Positions 26,240 through 37,002 are shown, counted from the stretch's first letter. The stretch: 64,000 nucleotides of DNA from Neoroseomonas marina (GCF_012927745.1 NZ_JABBKX010000002.1:659999-723998); one strand, 5' to 3'. Made by a program: numbers and translations. The notes: generated by a model from the sequence alone, not told the origin.

Positions 26240-26950
26240 TCAGCGCCCGTCGCCGCCCACCTCGCCCTCATTGGGCCAGAGCGTGCGGCTCACGATCCCG
26301 GCGATGACCGCTCCCGCGATCGGCGCCACCCAGAACAGCCAGAGCTGCTCCAGCGCCCAGCCGCCGACGAAGAGCGCGGGCCCCGTGCTGCGCGCGGGGT
26401 TCACCGAGGTCTGCGTCACCGGGATGCTGATCAGGTGGATCAGCGTCAGGCACAGGCCGATGGCGATCGGCGCGAAGCCGGCCGGTGCCTTGCCGTGCGT
26501 CGCGCCGAGGATGACGATCAGGAAGAAGAAGGTCATCACGACTTCGCAGACGAGCCCGGCCTGCAGCGAGTACCTGCCGATCGAGTGGTCGCCATAGCCG
26601 TTGGAGGCGAAGCCGCCGAGCTCGAAGCCCGGCTTGCCCGTCGCGATCAGGTACAGGATTCCCGCCCCGGCGATCGCACCCAGCACCTGCACGACGATGT
26701 AGGGCACCGCCTCGCCCGCCTTGAACCGGCCGGCCGCGACGAGGCCGCAGGTCACCGCGGGATTGAGATGGCAGCCCGATACGTGGCCGATCGCATAGGC
26801 CATGGTCAGGACGGTCAGGCCGAAGGCGAAGGAGACGCCGAGAAGGCCGATGCCGACGCCGGGAAAGCTGGCGGCGAGGATCGCCGAGCCGCACCCCCCG
26901 AGGACAAGCCAGAGCGTGCCGAAGAATTCGGCCGCGAGCCGTGGTGCCAT
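26240..26950 (-). CDS. aqpZ: Aquaporin Z
   Basis: A 236-aa water channel with six helices and two half-helices. Both NPA boxes are intact ([10 protein letters not shown] at about 60-69 and [10 protein letters not shown] at about 178-187). The pore-lining His in [14 protein letters not shown] and the Arg after the second NPA match the narrow AqpZ-type selectivity filter, favouring water over glycerol. The N-terminal [19 protein letters not shown] is characteristic. The ATG at 26948-26950 begins at the conserved N-terminus. It is monocistronic, as far as can be seen. Confidence 0.95.
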   Translation of the reverse strand: MAPRLAAEFFGTLWLVLGGCGSAILAASFPGVGIGLLGVSFAFGLTVLTMAYAIGHVSGCHLNPAVTCGLVAAGRFKAGEAVPYIVVQVLGAIAGAGILYLIATGKPGFELGGFASNGYGDHSIGRYSLQAGLVCEVVMTFFFLIVILGATHGKAPAGFAPIAIGLCLTLIHLISIPVTQTSVNPARSTGPALFVGGWALEQLWLFWVAPIAGAVIAGIVSRTLWPNEGEVGGDGR

Positions 26951-27043
26951 GCGCGGTTCTCCCCTTGTGATGTTCCGCAAAGGGAATCGTTACACCCGGC
27001 GCGGGGCGCCCGTCAGAAGAATGTTCTGTGCGCGGGAGCGGTG

Positions 27044-27853
27044 CTATCGCGCCCGGGGCAGGAAGGGTTCGTCACGGCCCGCCGCGATGGCGTCCCAAGC
27101 CCCGCGGACCGGCGCGACGCCGTAGGTCCGTTCCAGGCGGCGCAAGGTGAAATGACCTCGCGCGACGGAGCGGAAATGTTCGAGAAAGGCGAGGTTCACC
27201 GTCGCGCCCGCCGCGGCGCCCAGGATCGGCGCCGCCTGGGCGGTGAGCTTGAGCCCGACCGGCCCGATGAAGCGCGATGCCACGGCGGCGACGAAGCCCG
27301 GCATGATGGTGCGCCCGACGGCACCCTTCAGCGCCTCGGCCAACGCGAGTCGGACTGCGAAATAGCCGCTCTCCACCGCGTCATCCGAGGGCGAGGTCCC
27401 GCCGATCGCGAAGACCTTCATGCATTCCGCCCCCGCCTGCGGTGCGTCGAGATCCTCGCCCTGGTCGGCGGCGACGGCGGCGATCTGGCGCAGCAGGATG
27501 GTGGTCGAGACCGGCAGTTCCATCAGCGTGCCGGGCAGGCCGAAGGCCCCGCCCATCGCGCCGGAGGCGGCGGCCAGGCCGCGGTGGAACCAGGATGACG
27601 GCACCGGCAGGGGCACGAGGTTCGGCGCCGAGCGCAGCGCCGCCGACATCGCCACGGCGAGCGCGGTGCGCACGGCCCCGTCCACGCTGCCCTGCACGCC
27701 CGCCGGCAGGCGCGATCGCAGCGCCTCGACCGGCATTCCGGCCACGGCGGCCAGCCGCGCGGCAAGGGACGGGTTCTCCAGCGCCCGATAGGCCGCCTGA
27801 AGGTCGGTCATCGCCTCGGGCGGCAGGGCAGGGGGAAGGGTTGTGAGGCTCAT
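27044..27853 (-). CDS. EcsC family protein
   Basis: A 269-aa protein with the EcsC-family layout: an N-terminal helical part, then a hydrophobic Ala/Gly-rich core (GAMGGAFGLPGTLMELPVSTTILLRQIA, split at about 100-128), and PGFVAAVASRFIGPVGLKL near the C-terminus. EcsC-like proteins are named after a Bacillus ABC-transporter operon, but their function is unknown. Its ATG overlaps the oxyR stop by 4 bp, so oxyR and this gene are transcribed together. A link to peroxide stress is suggested by position only. Confidence 0.8.
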   Translation of the reverse strand: MSLTTLPPALPPEAMTDLQAAYRALENPSLAARLAAVAGMPVEALRSRLPAGVQGSVDGAVRTALAVAMSAALRSAPNLVPLPVPSSWFHRGLAAASGAMGGAFGLPGTLMELPVSTTILLRQIAAVAADQGEDLDAPQAGAECMKVFAIGGTSPSDDAVESGYFAVRLALAEALKGAVGRTIMPGFVAAVASRFIGPVGLKLTAQAAPILGAAAGATVNLAFLEHFRSVARGHFTLRRLERTYGVAPVRGAWDAIAAGRDEPFLPRAR

Positions 27854-28800
27854 CGGGCCCCCGGCACATGGCGTGCCGCAGGCGCCGGGTCCAGGGCAGC
27901 GATCTCTCGTTCCGAGGCGGCGGTGAACCGCGCCAGGCGCTCGGTCACCACCCGCGCGACCGATTCCACCGCGGCGCGGCGCGGGAAGGCGGCGCGCCAG
28001 GCGATCCGAATGGTGCGCGAGGCCGGCGCGACGAGCGGCCGGAGAGCGATGCCCGAATCCTGCGCGGCGCCGGCCGCGAGGCCCGGCACCAGCGTCGTGC
28101 CGTAGCCCGCGGCGACCATGTTGATCAGGGTGGCAAGGCTCGAGGCACGCAGCGCCCCGCTGACCGGCCCGGCCAGGCCACAGGCGCTGAGCGCCTGATC
28201 GCGGAGGCAGTGCCCGTCCGCCAGCACCAGCACGTCGGGCACCAGGTCGGATTCGCGGATCCGGTCCTGTTTCGCCAGCGGATGCTCCGGCGGCAGGGCG
28301 GCGAGGAAGGGTTCGGTGAAGAGCGGCCGGGACAGCAGGTCCGTGCCCTCGGGCTCGGTCGCGAGCACCGCCGCGTCCAGTTCATGTGCCCGGAGCTTTT
28401 CGAGCAGGGTCGCCGTGATGTCCTCCCAGGGCTCGATCTCGAGTTGCGGCAACGCCTCCCGCAGCGGCGCGAAGACCAGCGGCAGCAGATAGGGGCCGAG
28501 GGTGGGGATGATGCCGATGCGCAGCGGGCCGCGCAGCGGGTCCGCCGAGGCCTGGGCGAGCGCCGTCATCGCCTCGGTCTCGGCGACCGCGATGCGGGCG
28601 TGCGTCAGCAGCAATTCGCAGATCGGCGTCGGCACCACCTGTTTGCTCGATCGTTCGAAGAGCATGACGCCGAGCGCTTCCTCGAGTTTCCGCAACTGCA
28701 CCGACAGCGTCGGCTGGCTGACGCGGCAGGCTTCGGCGGCGCGGCCGAAATGGCGGTGCTCGGCGACGGCGAGCATGTAGCGGAGGTCGCGGATGTTCAT
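27850..28800 (-). CDS. oxyR: Hydrogen-peroxide-sensing LysR-type regulator OxyR
   Basis: A 316-aa LysR-family protein. The N-terminal helix-turn-helix (about 1-62) has YMLAVAEHRHFGRAAEACRV and VSQPTLSVQLRKLEE. The sensing domain carries DGHCLRDQALSACG, with two cysteines separated by eight residues, exactly as the redox pair Cys199/Cys208 of E. coli OxyR. The ATG at 28798-28800 begins the conserved MNIRDLRYM. It is divergent from katG, its classic target, and a LysR-type dyad lies in the 278-bp gap. The downstream ecsC-like gene shares its transcript. Confidence 0.95.
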   Translation of the reverse strand: MNIRDLRYMLAVAEHRHFGRAAEACRVSQPTLSVQLRKLEEALGVMLFERSSKQVVPTPICELLLTHARIAVAETEAMTALAQASADPLRGPLRIGIIPTLGPYLLPLVFAPLREALPQLEIEPWEDITATLLEKLRAHELDAAVLATEPEGTDLLSRPLFTEPFLAALPPEHPLAKQDRIRESDLVPDVLVLADGHCLRDQALSACGLAGPVSGALRASSLATLINMVAAGYGTTLVPGLAAGAAQDSGIALRPLVAPASRTIRIAWRAAFPRRAAVESVARVVTERLARFTAASEREIAALDPAPAARHVPGAR

Positions 28801-28885
28801 GGCAGGATCGTCTGGGTTGCTGCGGTGCGGCAGATCCCTGTCGCGGCGCAAGATGGGTCGCCGCATCCGAGGGCAATCGCGAACG

Positions 28886-28900
28886 ATTGGCAATGCCTAT
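28886..28900. promoter_or_regulatory. LysR-type dyad, probable OxyR site between oxyR and katG
   Basis: ATTGGCAATGCCTAT is an imperfect palindrome (ATTGGCA around a central A, 6 of 7 bases matching) with the T-N11-A form of LysR-type operators. It also resembles the ATAG-N7-CTAT half of the OxyR consensus. It lies about 86 bp from the oxyR start and about 180 bp before katG. Binding by OxyR is inferred. Confidence 0.5.
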
Positions 28901-28991
28901 CGATGCTTTCGGAACTTGGGTCTTCCGCAATCGTTGAAGGCCTGCCTACGCTTCCGTCCAAGACCGGCCGGGGACGGAAGGGAACGCATGA

Positions 28992-31289
<2,298 letters not shown>

Positions 31290-31298
31290 GGCGGACGG

Positions 31299-31406
31299 CC
31301 GGGGGAGGGGATCCTCCCCCGGACCGGGACATCGACCCGTCCTTCCTTGGGGGGCTTGCTGCCAGGGAAGGTCGGGGGAGCCTCGGGGGGAGATCTCGCT
31401 TCTCCC
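31299..31406. repeat. Class II intergenic repeat after katG
   Basis: A 108-bp element. A 10-bp perfect hairpin, stem CCGGGGGAGG with loop GGAT (31299-31322), follows the katG stop by 9 bp. A C-rich and CCTTCCTTGG segment comes next, then the partly complementary CCAGGGAAGG and a G-run (31361-31390). It closes with a small stem GGGAGA / TCTCCC (31388-31406). It shares this order with the elements at 34316 and 63822. Confidence 0.68.
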
Positions 31407-31449
31407 TTCGCGTTTCGGATGGGGCACAAGACCCCGCCTGGGAGGAACG

Positions 31450-31941
31450 ATGGCCGGCACCGCGGACACCGCGGCGCGAGACGAGCTGCGCCGGGCAGGC
31501 CTGGCCGCCGATGGCTGGCTGCCGCGCCTGCTGACGCTCCTCCGCGCTGCCGAGGACACCCACATCGACGCCGCCGGGGCCCGGCGCCTGGCGGCTGACG
31601 GCGGCCTGGCGCTCAACCGTGCCGAGATCGCCGACATGCTCGAGGCGCTGGCCGGCGCGGGGCTGCTCGGCCGCGTGCCGAGCCGGATCGGCGGACCGAT
31701 CTACGACACGGTGCCGCAGCCCCATTCCCACCTGGTGGACGAGGCGACGGAGACCGTGGTGGACCTCGATGTCTCCCCCGAAACGCTGGCCGCGATCGTT
31801 GCGCAGGCGATTGCCGACCAGCCCGGCCGGGTGGAGGTGCTGCTGCGAATCCGCGCGCCGGAGGGCGACGATTCCGGCCTGCCACGGCCCCGGCGCGGCC
31901 CCGGACGGCCCCGCCTGGCGCCACCGGTGGCGAAGCGGTAG
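31450..31941 (+). CDS. Fur-superfamily-like transcriptional regulator (divergent)
   Basis: A 163-aa protein with the Fur layout. A winged helix occupies about 5-75: an LRRAGL start, a His in DTHIDAAGARRL, and a recognition helix in NRAEIADMLEALAGAGLLGRV. A hinge follows (GGPIYDTVPQPHSHLVDE), then a dimerisation half (VVDLDVSPETLAAIVAQAI). The YDT...HxHLVD run is typical of Fur/Irr/PerR. The usual TVYR in the recognition helix is replaced, and no CxxC pair is present, so metal or redox sensing may be altered. Its place behind katG suggests a peroxide- or iron-responsive role. The C-terminus is Pro/Arg-rich. Confidence 0.65.
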   Translation: MAGTADTAARDELRRAGLAADGWLPRLLTLLRAAEDTHIDAAGARRLAADGGLALNRAEIADMLEALAGAGLLGRVPSRIGGPIYDTVPQPHSHLVDEATETVVDLDVSPETLAAIVAQAIADQPGRVEVLLRIRAPEGDDSGLPRPRRGPGRPRLAPPVAKR

Positions 31942-31952
31942 CCGCCGCGCCG

Positions 31953-31972
31953 GCCGCCCTATATAAGGCGGC
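31953..31972 (+). promoter_or_regulatory. Palindrome containing TATATAA upstream of accD
   Basis: GCCGCC and GGCGGC flank CTATATAA, 130-150 bp before the accD start. TATATA at 31960-31965 could be a -10 element in this otherwise GC-rich gap; no convincing -35 is seen 17 bp upstream. It may instead be an operator. Confidence 0.3.
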
Positions 31973-32104
31973 GCGCTACGGCGCGCCGAGGCCGCGAATG
32001 CGACCCGCGCCAGACCAACCGTCGCCGCCAGTGCGCCGCTGGCAGCGCGAAAGCCTAGCGGCCCGCACGGGCCGCGCCCGGCGTTTGAGGGCAGACAGAG
32101 ACTC

Positions 32105-33031
32105 ATGAACTGGATTTCCGACTGGGCCCTTCCGAAGATCTCGGGCCTGTTCAAGCGGGAGGTGCCGGAGAACCTCTGGCACAAATGCCCTGCCTGCGAG
32201 CAGATGATCTTCCGGCGCGACCTGGAAGCTGCCCTGCATGTCTGCCCCCATTGCGGCCACCACATGCGCATCTCGGCGGTGCGGCGGCTGGAATGCACGC
32301 TGGATCCGGGCTTCTCGCGCATCGAGCTGCCCAGGGCGCCGGCCGACCCGCTGCGCTTCCGCGACCAGCGCCGCTACACGGAGCGGCTGAAGGAAGCGCA
32401 GGCGAAGTCCGCGATGGACGACGCGGTCGCCGTCGCGCACGGGACCATCGAGGGCCAGCGCGCCGTCGTCGCCGCGATGGAATTCGCCTTCATGGGCGGG
32501 TCGATGGGCGCGGGCGTGGGCGAGGCGATCGTCACCGCGGCGAAGCTCGCCGTGCTGCAGGACGCGCCGCTGATCGTCTTCACCGCCTCCGGCGGGGCGC
32601 GCATGCAGGAAGGCGCGATCAGCCTGATGCAGATGCCGCGCACCGTCATCGCGACCCGGCTGGTCAAGGAAGCCGGGCTGCCCTTCATCGTCGTGATGTG
32701 CGACCCGACCACGGGCGGCGTCACGGCCTCCTTCGCGATGCTCGGCGACATCCATATCGCGGAGCCCGGCGCCCTGATCGGCTTCGCCGGCGCGCGCGTG
32801 ATCGAGCAGACGGTGCGCGAGAAGCTGCCCGAGGGCTTCCAGCGCGCGGAATACCTGCTGGAGCACGGCATCCTCGACCTGGTGGTCAAGCGCAGCGAGA
32901 TGCGCGCGACGCTCGCGCGCGTCATCGGCCTGCTGCGCGTGCCGCTGGTCGAGGCCGCGACGGCGCCCGCCGCCGAGGTGCCCGCCCTGCCGGCGCCCGA
33001 GGAACCGACGGAACAGCCTGCCCAGGCCTGA
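32105..33031 (+). CDS. accD: Acetyl-CoA carboxylase carboxyltransferase subunit beta
   Basis: A 308-aa subunit that, with AccA, moves the carboxyl group from biotin to acetyl-CoA in the first step of fatty acid synthesis. The N-terminal four-cysteine zinc ribbon is intact (KCPACEQMIF and VCPHCGHHMR, about 29-54). The crotonase-like core has FMGGSMGAGVGEAI, FTASGGARMQEGAISLMQM, and IGFAGARVIEQTV. An Ala/Pro/Glu-rich tail ends the protein. It precedes folC by 4 bp, the conserved accD-folC pair. The gap upstream (163 bp) holds a TATATAA palindrome. Confidence 0.96.
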   Translation: MNWISDWALPKISGLFKREVPENLWHKCPACEQMIFRRDLEAALHVCPHCGHHMRISAVRRLECTLDPGFSRIELPRAPADPLRFRDQRRYTERLKEAQAKSAMDDAVAVAHGTIEGQRAVVAAMEFAFMGGSMGAGVGEAIVTAAKLAVLQDAPLIVFTASGGARMQEGAISLMQMPRTVIATRLVKEAGLPFIVVMCDPTTGGVTASFAMLGDIHIAEPGALIGFAGARVIEQTVREKLPEGFQRAEYLLEHGILDLVVKRSEMRATLARVIGLLRVPLVEAATAPAAEVPALPAPEEPTEQPAQA

Positions 33032-33035
33032 CGTC

Positions 33036-34307
33036 GTGTCCCGCGCCGAGGCCATCGTCGAGCGCCTGCACGCGCTCCATCCGAAGCTGATCGATCTCAG
33101 CCTCGGGCGTCTGCATCGCGCGCTGGACGCGCTGGGCAACCCCGAGAAGCATCTGCCGCCCGTCGTGCATGTGGCGGGCACCAACGGGAAGGGCTCGACC
33201 TGCGCCTTCCTGCGCGGCATCGCCGAAGCGGCGGGGCAGCGCGTGCATGTCTACACCTCCCCGCATCTCGTGCGCTTCCATGAGCGCGTCCGCCTCGCCG
33301 GCACGCTGGTGACGGACGAGGCGCTGACCGCGGCGCTCGAGGAAGCGGAGGTCGCGAACAAGGGCGAACCCATCACCGTCTTCGAGATCACCACCGCGGC
33401 CGCGCTGCTGTTGTTCAGCCGCGTCCCGGCGGATGTGCTGGTGCTCGAGGTCGGGCTCGGCGGGCGGCTCGACGCGACGAACGTCGTGGATCGCCCGGCG
33501 GCCACGGCGATCGCCTCCATCTCGATGGACCACATGGATTTCCTCGGCGACAGCCTGGCCGGCATCGCCGCGGAGAAGGCCGGCATCATCAAGCCGGGCG
33601 TGCCCTGCGCGACGGGCGCGCAGGATCCGGTGGCGCTCGAGGCCATCGCCCGCATCGCGGCCGAACGCGGGGCGCCGCTGTTGGTCCGTGGACGGGATTG
33701 GACGGCGGAGCTGACGACCGAAGGCCTGCGCTACGGCGACGCGCGCGGCACGCTCGACCTGCCGCCGCCCGGCCTGCCCGGACCGCATCAGGCCGACAAC
33801 GCCGGCATCGCCATCGCCGCGCTGCGGTCCTGGAATCCGTCCTGGCTGACCGATGTCGCGATCGCCCGCGGCGTCGCGGCCGCGGAATGGCCGGCGCGGC
33901 TGCAGCGGCTGAAGGGTGCGTTGGCGAGGGCGCTGCCCGGCGGCTTCGACCTCTGGCTCGACGGCGGGCACAACGCCGGTGCCGGCGTGGCGCTGGCGCA
34001 GCACCTTGCGACCTGGCGCGATCGGCCACTGCACCTGGTGGTCGGGATGAAGAAGGGCAAGGCGAGCGAGGAGTTCCTCCGCCCGCTGATCCCCTTCGCG
34101 ACGACGCTGACCGCGGTTGCGGAGCCGGGGCAGCACCTGGCGATGCCGGTCGAGGACATCGTCGCGGCAAGCGGCGGCGTGGCGCGGCTGGGCCCGACGG
34201 TGGCGGCGGCGCTGGCGCGGATCGCAGCGGACGGCGTCCCGGGGCGGGTGCTGATCTGCGGGAGCCTGTACCTCGCGGGCGAGGTCCTGAAGGCAGACGG
34301 CGGCTGA
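33036..34307 (+). CDS. folC: Bifunctional folylpolyglutamate synthase / dihydrofolate synthase
   Basis: A 423-aa Mur-ligase-family enzyme adding glutamate to dihydropteroate and folates. The P-loop is HVAGTNGKGSTCAFLRGI (about 45-62). It also has TSPHLVRFHERVRL, the carbamoylated-lysine region VLEVGLGGRLDATNVV, SMDHMDFLGDS, and LDGGHNAGAGVALAQHL in the C-terminal domain. The GTG at 33036 lies 4 nt after the accD stop. A class II repeat begins 9 nt after its end. Confidence 0.95.
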   Translation: MSRAEAIVERLHALHPKLIDLSLGRLHRALDALGNPEKHLPPVVHVAGTNGKGSTCAFLRGIAEAAGQRVHVYTSPHLVRFHERVRLAGTLVTDEALTAALEEAEVANKGEPITVFEITTAAALLLFSRVPADVLVLEVGLGGRLDATNVVDRPAATAIASISMDHMDFLGDSLAGIAAEKAGIIKPGVPCATGAQDPVALEAIARIAAERGAPLLVRGRDWTAELTTEGLRYGDARGTLDLPPPGLPGPHQADNAGIAIAALRSWNPSWLTDVAIARGVAAAEWPARLQRLKGALARALPGGFDLWLDGGHNAGAGVALAQHLATWRDRPLHLVVGMKKGKASEEFLRPLIPFATTLTAVAEPGQHLAMPVEDIVAASGGVARLGPTVAAALARIAADGVPGRVLICGSLYLAGEVLKADGG

Positions 34308-34315
34308 GCGTCGGA

Positions 34316-34446
34316 GGGGGAAGAGAACTTCTCTCCCCCCAACCGGGACCCCCCTCAACCTTCTTTGACGCCTGGGAACTGGCCGTCGCGGCCGGCGCCA
34401 AGTATCCAAGGAAGGGAGGGGGCTCGGGGGAGGTTCTCCTCCCCCG
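34316..34446. repeat. Class II intergenic repeat between folC and the DegT aminotransferase
   Basis: A 131-bp element. The left hairpin (34316-34340) pairs GGGGG with CCCCC and AGAGAA with TTCTCT. The middle has CCCCCCTCAACCTTC, later answered by CCAAGGAAGGGAGGGGG, forming the long stem. The right end is a 9-bp hairpin, CGGGGGAGG with loop TTCT (34425-34446). Orientation is opposite to the copies at 31299 and 63822. Confidence 0.68.
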
Positions 34447-34562
34447 CCCTTTCCGCCGTGTTTCCGCATATTGCGTTGCACAAGGACACCAAGGGTGATT
34501 TCGCGCGACGCGGCCTCCGGGTCTAAGACGCTGCCGCAATCGCCGCAGCACCCCGAGGACTC

Positions 34563-35711
34563 ATGACCGCTCCCATCGCGCTCTTCGACGTCAAGGCGCA
34601 GCAGGCCCTGATCCGCGCCGAGCTCGACCGGCGCATCGCCGCCGTCCTCGATTCCGGCCGTTTCATCAATGGGCCGGAGGTGACGGAGCTCGAGGAGAAG
34701 CTCGCCGCCTTCGCCGGCGTCGCGCATGCCGTCGGCGTCTCCTCCGGCACCGACGCGCTGCAGATCGCGATGATGGCCGAAGGCATCGGCCGCGGCGACG
34801 CGGTCTTCCTGCCCGCCTTCACCTACACCGCGACGGCCGAGGTCCCGCTCGTGCTCGGCGCGACGCCGGTCTTCGTCGACGTGGATGCCGAGACCTTCAA
34901 CATCGACATCGCCGACCTCGAGAAGCGGATCGCCGCGGTGAAGAAGGACGGCCGCCTGAAGCCGCGCGCGGTGGTGGGCGTGGACCTGTTCGGCCTGCCC
35001 GCCGACTGGCCGGCGATCGAGGCGATCTGCGCGCGGGAGGGGATGTTCGCCCTGGACGACGCGGCGCAGGCCTTCGGCGCGCGGCTGGGCAATCGCCGGC
35101 TCGGCGGCTGGGGCGGGGCGGCGGCGCTGTCCTTCTACCCGACCAAGACGCTCGGCGCGTATGGCGACGGCGGCGCGCTGCTGACCAACGATGCGGATCG
35201 CGCGGACCTCTTCCGCTCGCTGCGCACGCATGGCGAAGGCAAGACGCGCTACGAGGTCGAGCGCACCGGCATGAATGGCCGGCTCGACACGCTGCAGGCG
35301 ACGATCCTCTGCGCCAAGATGGGCATCTTCGAGCAGGAGCTCGGGCAGCGCCGCCGCATCGGCGCGGCGTATGACGCGGCTTTCGCCGGCAAGGTCGGCG
35401 TGCAGGTGGCGCAGGACGGCGCGGAGAACTGCTACGGGCTCTACACGATCCGCCTGCCGGATGCGGCGGTGCGGGCGCGCGTGCAGCAGGCGCTCTCGGC
35501 GCAGCAGATCGGCTCGGGCATCTACTATCCGAAGCCGCTGCACCATCAGCCCGCCTACGCGGCGCACCATGCGGCTGCCGTCGCCGGCGGCCCGGCGCCG
35601 CTGCCGGTCAGCGAGGCGCTGTGCCATCAGGTCCTGTCGCTGCCGATGCATCCCTACATGTCGGAAGCCGACGCCGCGCGCGTGGCCGGCGTGGTTCTCG
35701 GCGCGCTCTGA
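34563..35711 (+). CDS. DegT/DnrJ/EryC1/StrS-family sugar aminotransferase
   Basis: A 382-aa PLP enzyme of the family that aminates nucleotide-linked keto-sugars. Features: GVSSGTDALQIAMMAEGI, PAFTYTATAEVPLVLGATPVF split at about 82-105, ALDDAAQAFGARLGN, the PLP Lys in SFYPTKTLGAYGDGG, and GMNGRLDTLQATIL. The C-terminal YYPKPLHHQPAY and CHQVLSLPMHPYM are typical of WbpE/ArnB-like members. It probably makes an amino sugar for an envelope polysaccharide. No other sugar gene is adjacent, and the 255-bp gap upstream is mostly a class II repeat. Confidence 0.9.
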   Translation: MTAPIALFDVKAQQALIRAELDRRIAAVLDSGRFINGPEVTELEEKLAAFAGVAHAVGVSSGTDALQIAMMAEGIGRGDAVFLPAFTYTATAEVPLVLGATPVFVDVDAETFNIDIADLEKRIAAVKKDGRLKPRAVVGVDLFGLPADWPAIEAICAREGMFALDDAAQAFGARLGNRRLGGWGGAAALSFYPTKTLGAYGDGGALLTNDADRADLFRSLRTHGEGKTRYEVERTGMNGRLDTLQATILCAKMGIFEQELGQRRRIGAAYDAAFAGKVGVQVAQDGAENCYGLYTIRLPDAAVRARVQQALSAQQIGSGIYYPKPLHHQPAYAAHHAAAVAGGPAPLPVSEALCHQVLSLPMHPYMSEADAARVAGVVLGAL

Positions 35712-35735
35712 GCGGTTTCCAGCACCAGGCATAGG

Positions 35736-35806
35736 TTTCCACAGGCCTTTCGGCCTGGGACCGGGGGAGCCCGGGAGGGGCGGCGCCCCTCCCGGATCCA
35801 CCGCAC
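35736..35806 (-). repeat. Class I intergenic repeat, inverted orientation
   Basis: TTTCC is followed by a 6-bp stem, CAGGCC, closing TTTC (35742-35757), then the linker GACCGGGGGAGC. An 11-bp perfect stem, CCGGGAGGGGC with loop GGC (35771-35795), completes it. The order is the reverse complement of the copy at 16283. It lies about 30 bp after the DegT aminotransferase stop. Confidence 0.7.
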
Positions 35807-35867
35807 GTTTGAGTTGAATCCCCCCGGGGACGCGCGCAACCTTCCGAATCGTCACGAGGAGGTACCG

Positions 35868-36590
35868 ATGCGTCGCAGGATCCTTCTCGCTGCCGCGGGC
35901 GTTGCCGCGGTCCCGGCCATCCGGCCCGCCCGGGCCCAGGATGCGGTGGATGTTTCCCTGGTTCTGGCCGTGGACGTGTCGCGCTCGATCGACGAGGACG
36001 AGGCGCGGCTCCAGCGGGAAGGCTATCGGCTTGCCGTCGCCGATCCCGTGGTCGTCGCGGCCATCCGTGGCGGCATGACGGGCTCGATCGGCATCGCCTA
36101 TGTCGAATGGGCCGGCATCGAGTACCAGCGCACCGTCATCCCCTGGCGGCGCATCGCGAACCAGGCCGATGCCGATGGCTGGGCCGCGGAACTCGCGAGC
36201 GCGCCGCGCGTCGCGCTGTCCTGGACCTCGATCTCGGGTGCCATCCGCCACGCCCGCCAGGTCCTGGCCGATTGCCCGTGGGAGGCGACGCGCAAGGTGA
36301 TCGACGTCTCGGGCGACGGCGTGAACAATTCGGGTCCGCCCGCGGATCGCGAACGCGACGCGGCGGTGGCCGAGGGCATCGTCATCAACGGCCTGCCCAT
36401 CGTGAACGACCGTCCGACCTTCGGACGCCTGCCGCCGGTGCCGCTCGACGACTACTACCGGGAGAACGTCATCGGCGGCGACGGCTCCTTCATGATCGTC
36501 GCCGAGGATTTCGAGAGCTTCGGCGTCGCCGTGAAGCGCAAGCTGATCCGCGAGATCGCGAACCTGCCCGCGGGCCCTATTCCGGCCTGA
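35868..36590 (+). CDS. Secreted von Willebrand factor A-like protein (DUF1194)
   Basis: A 240-aa protein. The signal sequence (RRRILLAAAGVAAVPAIRPARA) ends in an A-x-A site near residue 24. The VWA-like domain starts with LVLAVDVSRSIDEDEARL, an intact D-x-S-x-S metal-dependent adhesion motif, and continues with VEWAGIEYQRTVIPW and KVIDVSGDGVNNSGPP. The family (DUF1194) is widespread in alphaproteobacteria; its role is unknown, presumably metal-dependent protein binding in the periplasm. The ATG at 35868 follows GAGGAGG. Its end overlaps the opposing lipoprotein by 14 bp. Confidence 0.88.
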   Translation: MRRRILLAAAGVAAVPAIRPARAQDAVDVSLVLAVDVSRSIDEDEARLQREGYRLAVADPVVVAAIRGGMTGSIGIAYVEWAGIEYQRTVIPWRRIANQADADGWAAELASAPRVALSWTSISGAIRHARQVLADCPWEATRKVIDVSGDGVNNSGPPADRERDAAVAEGIVINGLPIVNDRPTFGRLPPVPLDDYYRENVIGGDGSFMIVAEDFESFGVAVKRKLIREIANLPAGPIPA

Positions 36591-37002
36591 CGGCGCCCTG
36601 CTCGACGAGCCGAAGGCAGCCCTGCACCACCGGGGCGCAGGCGGAATTCTGCGACATCGGCAGGTCCGAGGCCGCCGAATACCCGATCCGCGTCACCTTG
36701 CCGTCCACCAGCTGGAAGGTGACGCGGCAGGTCGACCCGGCCGACACCGACAGCGACCCGCCGATCACCGGCACCGGCGCGGACACGCCCGAGGCCGGCG
36801 GGGAGCGGTCATAGGTCCAGAACTCCCCGCCCGCGGAATTCGCCGTCAGGTTCGGCACGCCGGCGCACAGGCGCAGATCGTCCGCGCGCAGGCCGACCAG
36901 GCGTTCCCGCCCGTCCTCGGCCACGGCGGAATCCCGCGCCGAGCATCCGGGCAGCAGCAGGATCGGCAGCAGCAGGACGAGACGGCGGAGCGTCACCCTC
37001 AC
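36577..37002 (-). CDS. Small lipoprotein of unknown function
   Basis: A 141-aa protein with a clear lipoprotein signal (LVLLLPILLLPGCSARD). The mature part has LRLCAGVPNLTANSAGGEFWTY, split by hydrophilic turns, then CRVTFQLVDGKVTRIGYS and CAPVVQGCLRLVEQG; the spaced cysteines may form disulfides. The VTRIGYS pattern resembles BamE/SmpA-like small outer-membrane lipoproteins (CxVxFxxxDGKVxRIxY), but this is only a resemblance. The GTG start overlaps the upstream DUF3775-like gene by 4 bp, so the two are coupled. Confidence 0.72.
   Translation of the reverse strand: MRVTLRRLVLLLPILLLPGCSARDSAVAEDGRERLVGLRADDLRLCAGVPNLTANSAGGEFWTYDRSPPASGVSAPVPVIGGSLSVSAGSTCRVTFQLVDGKVTRIGYSAASDLPMSQNSACAPVVQGCLRLVEQGAVRPE

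Noticed and set aside
23313-26597. Plus-strand open frame of over 1000 codons through the STT3-like and NHL genes
   Set aside because: It is antisense to the membrane protein, which has clear helices and motifs, and overlaps the NHL gene in another frame; Arg/Pro-rich with no domain.
32922-36251. Minus-strand open frame of over 1100 codons across folC and the DegT aminotransferase
   Set aside because: It spans several real genes and a repeat on the other strand and has low-complexity composition; such frames are expected by chance at this GC content.
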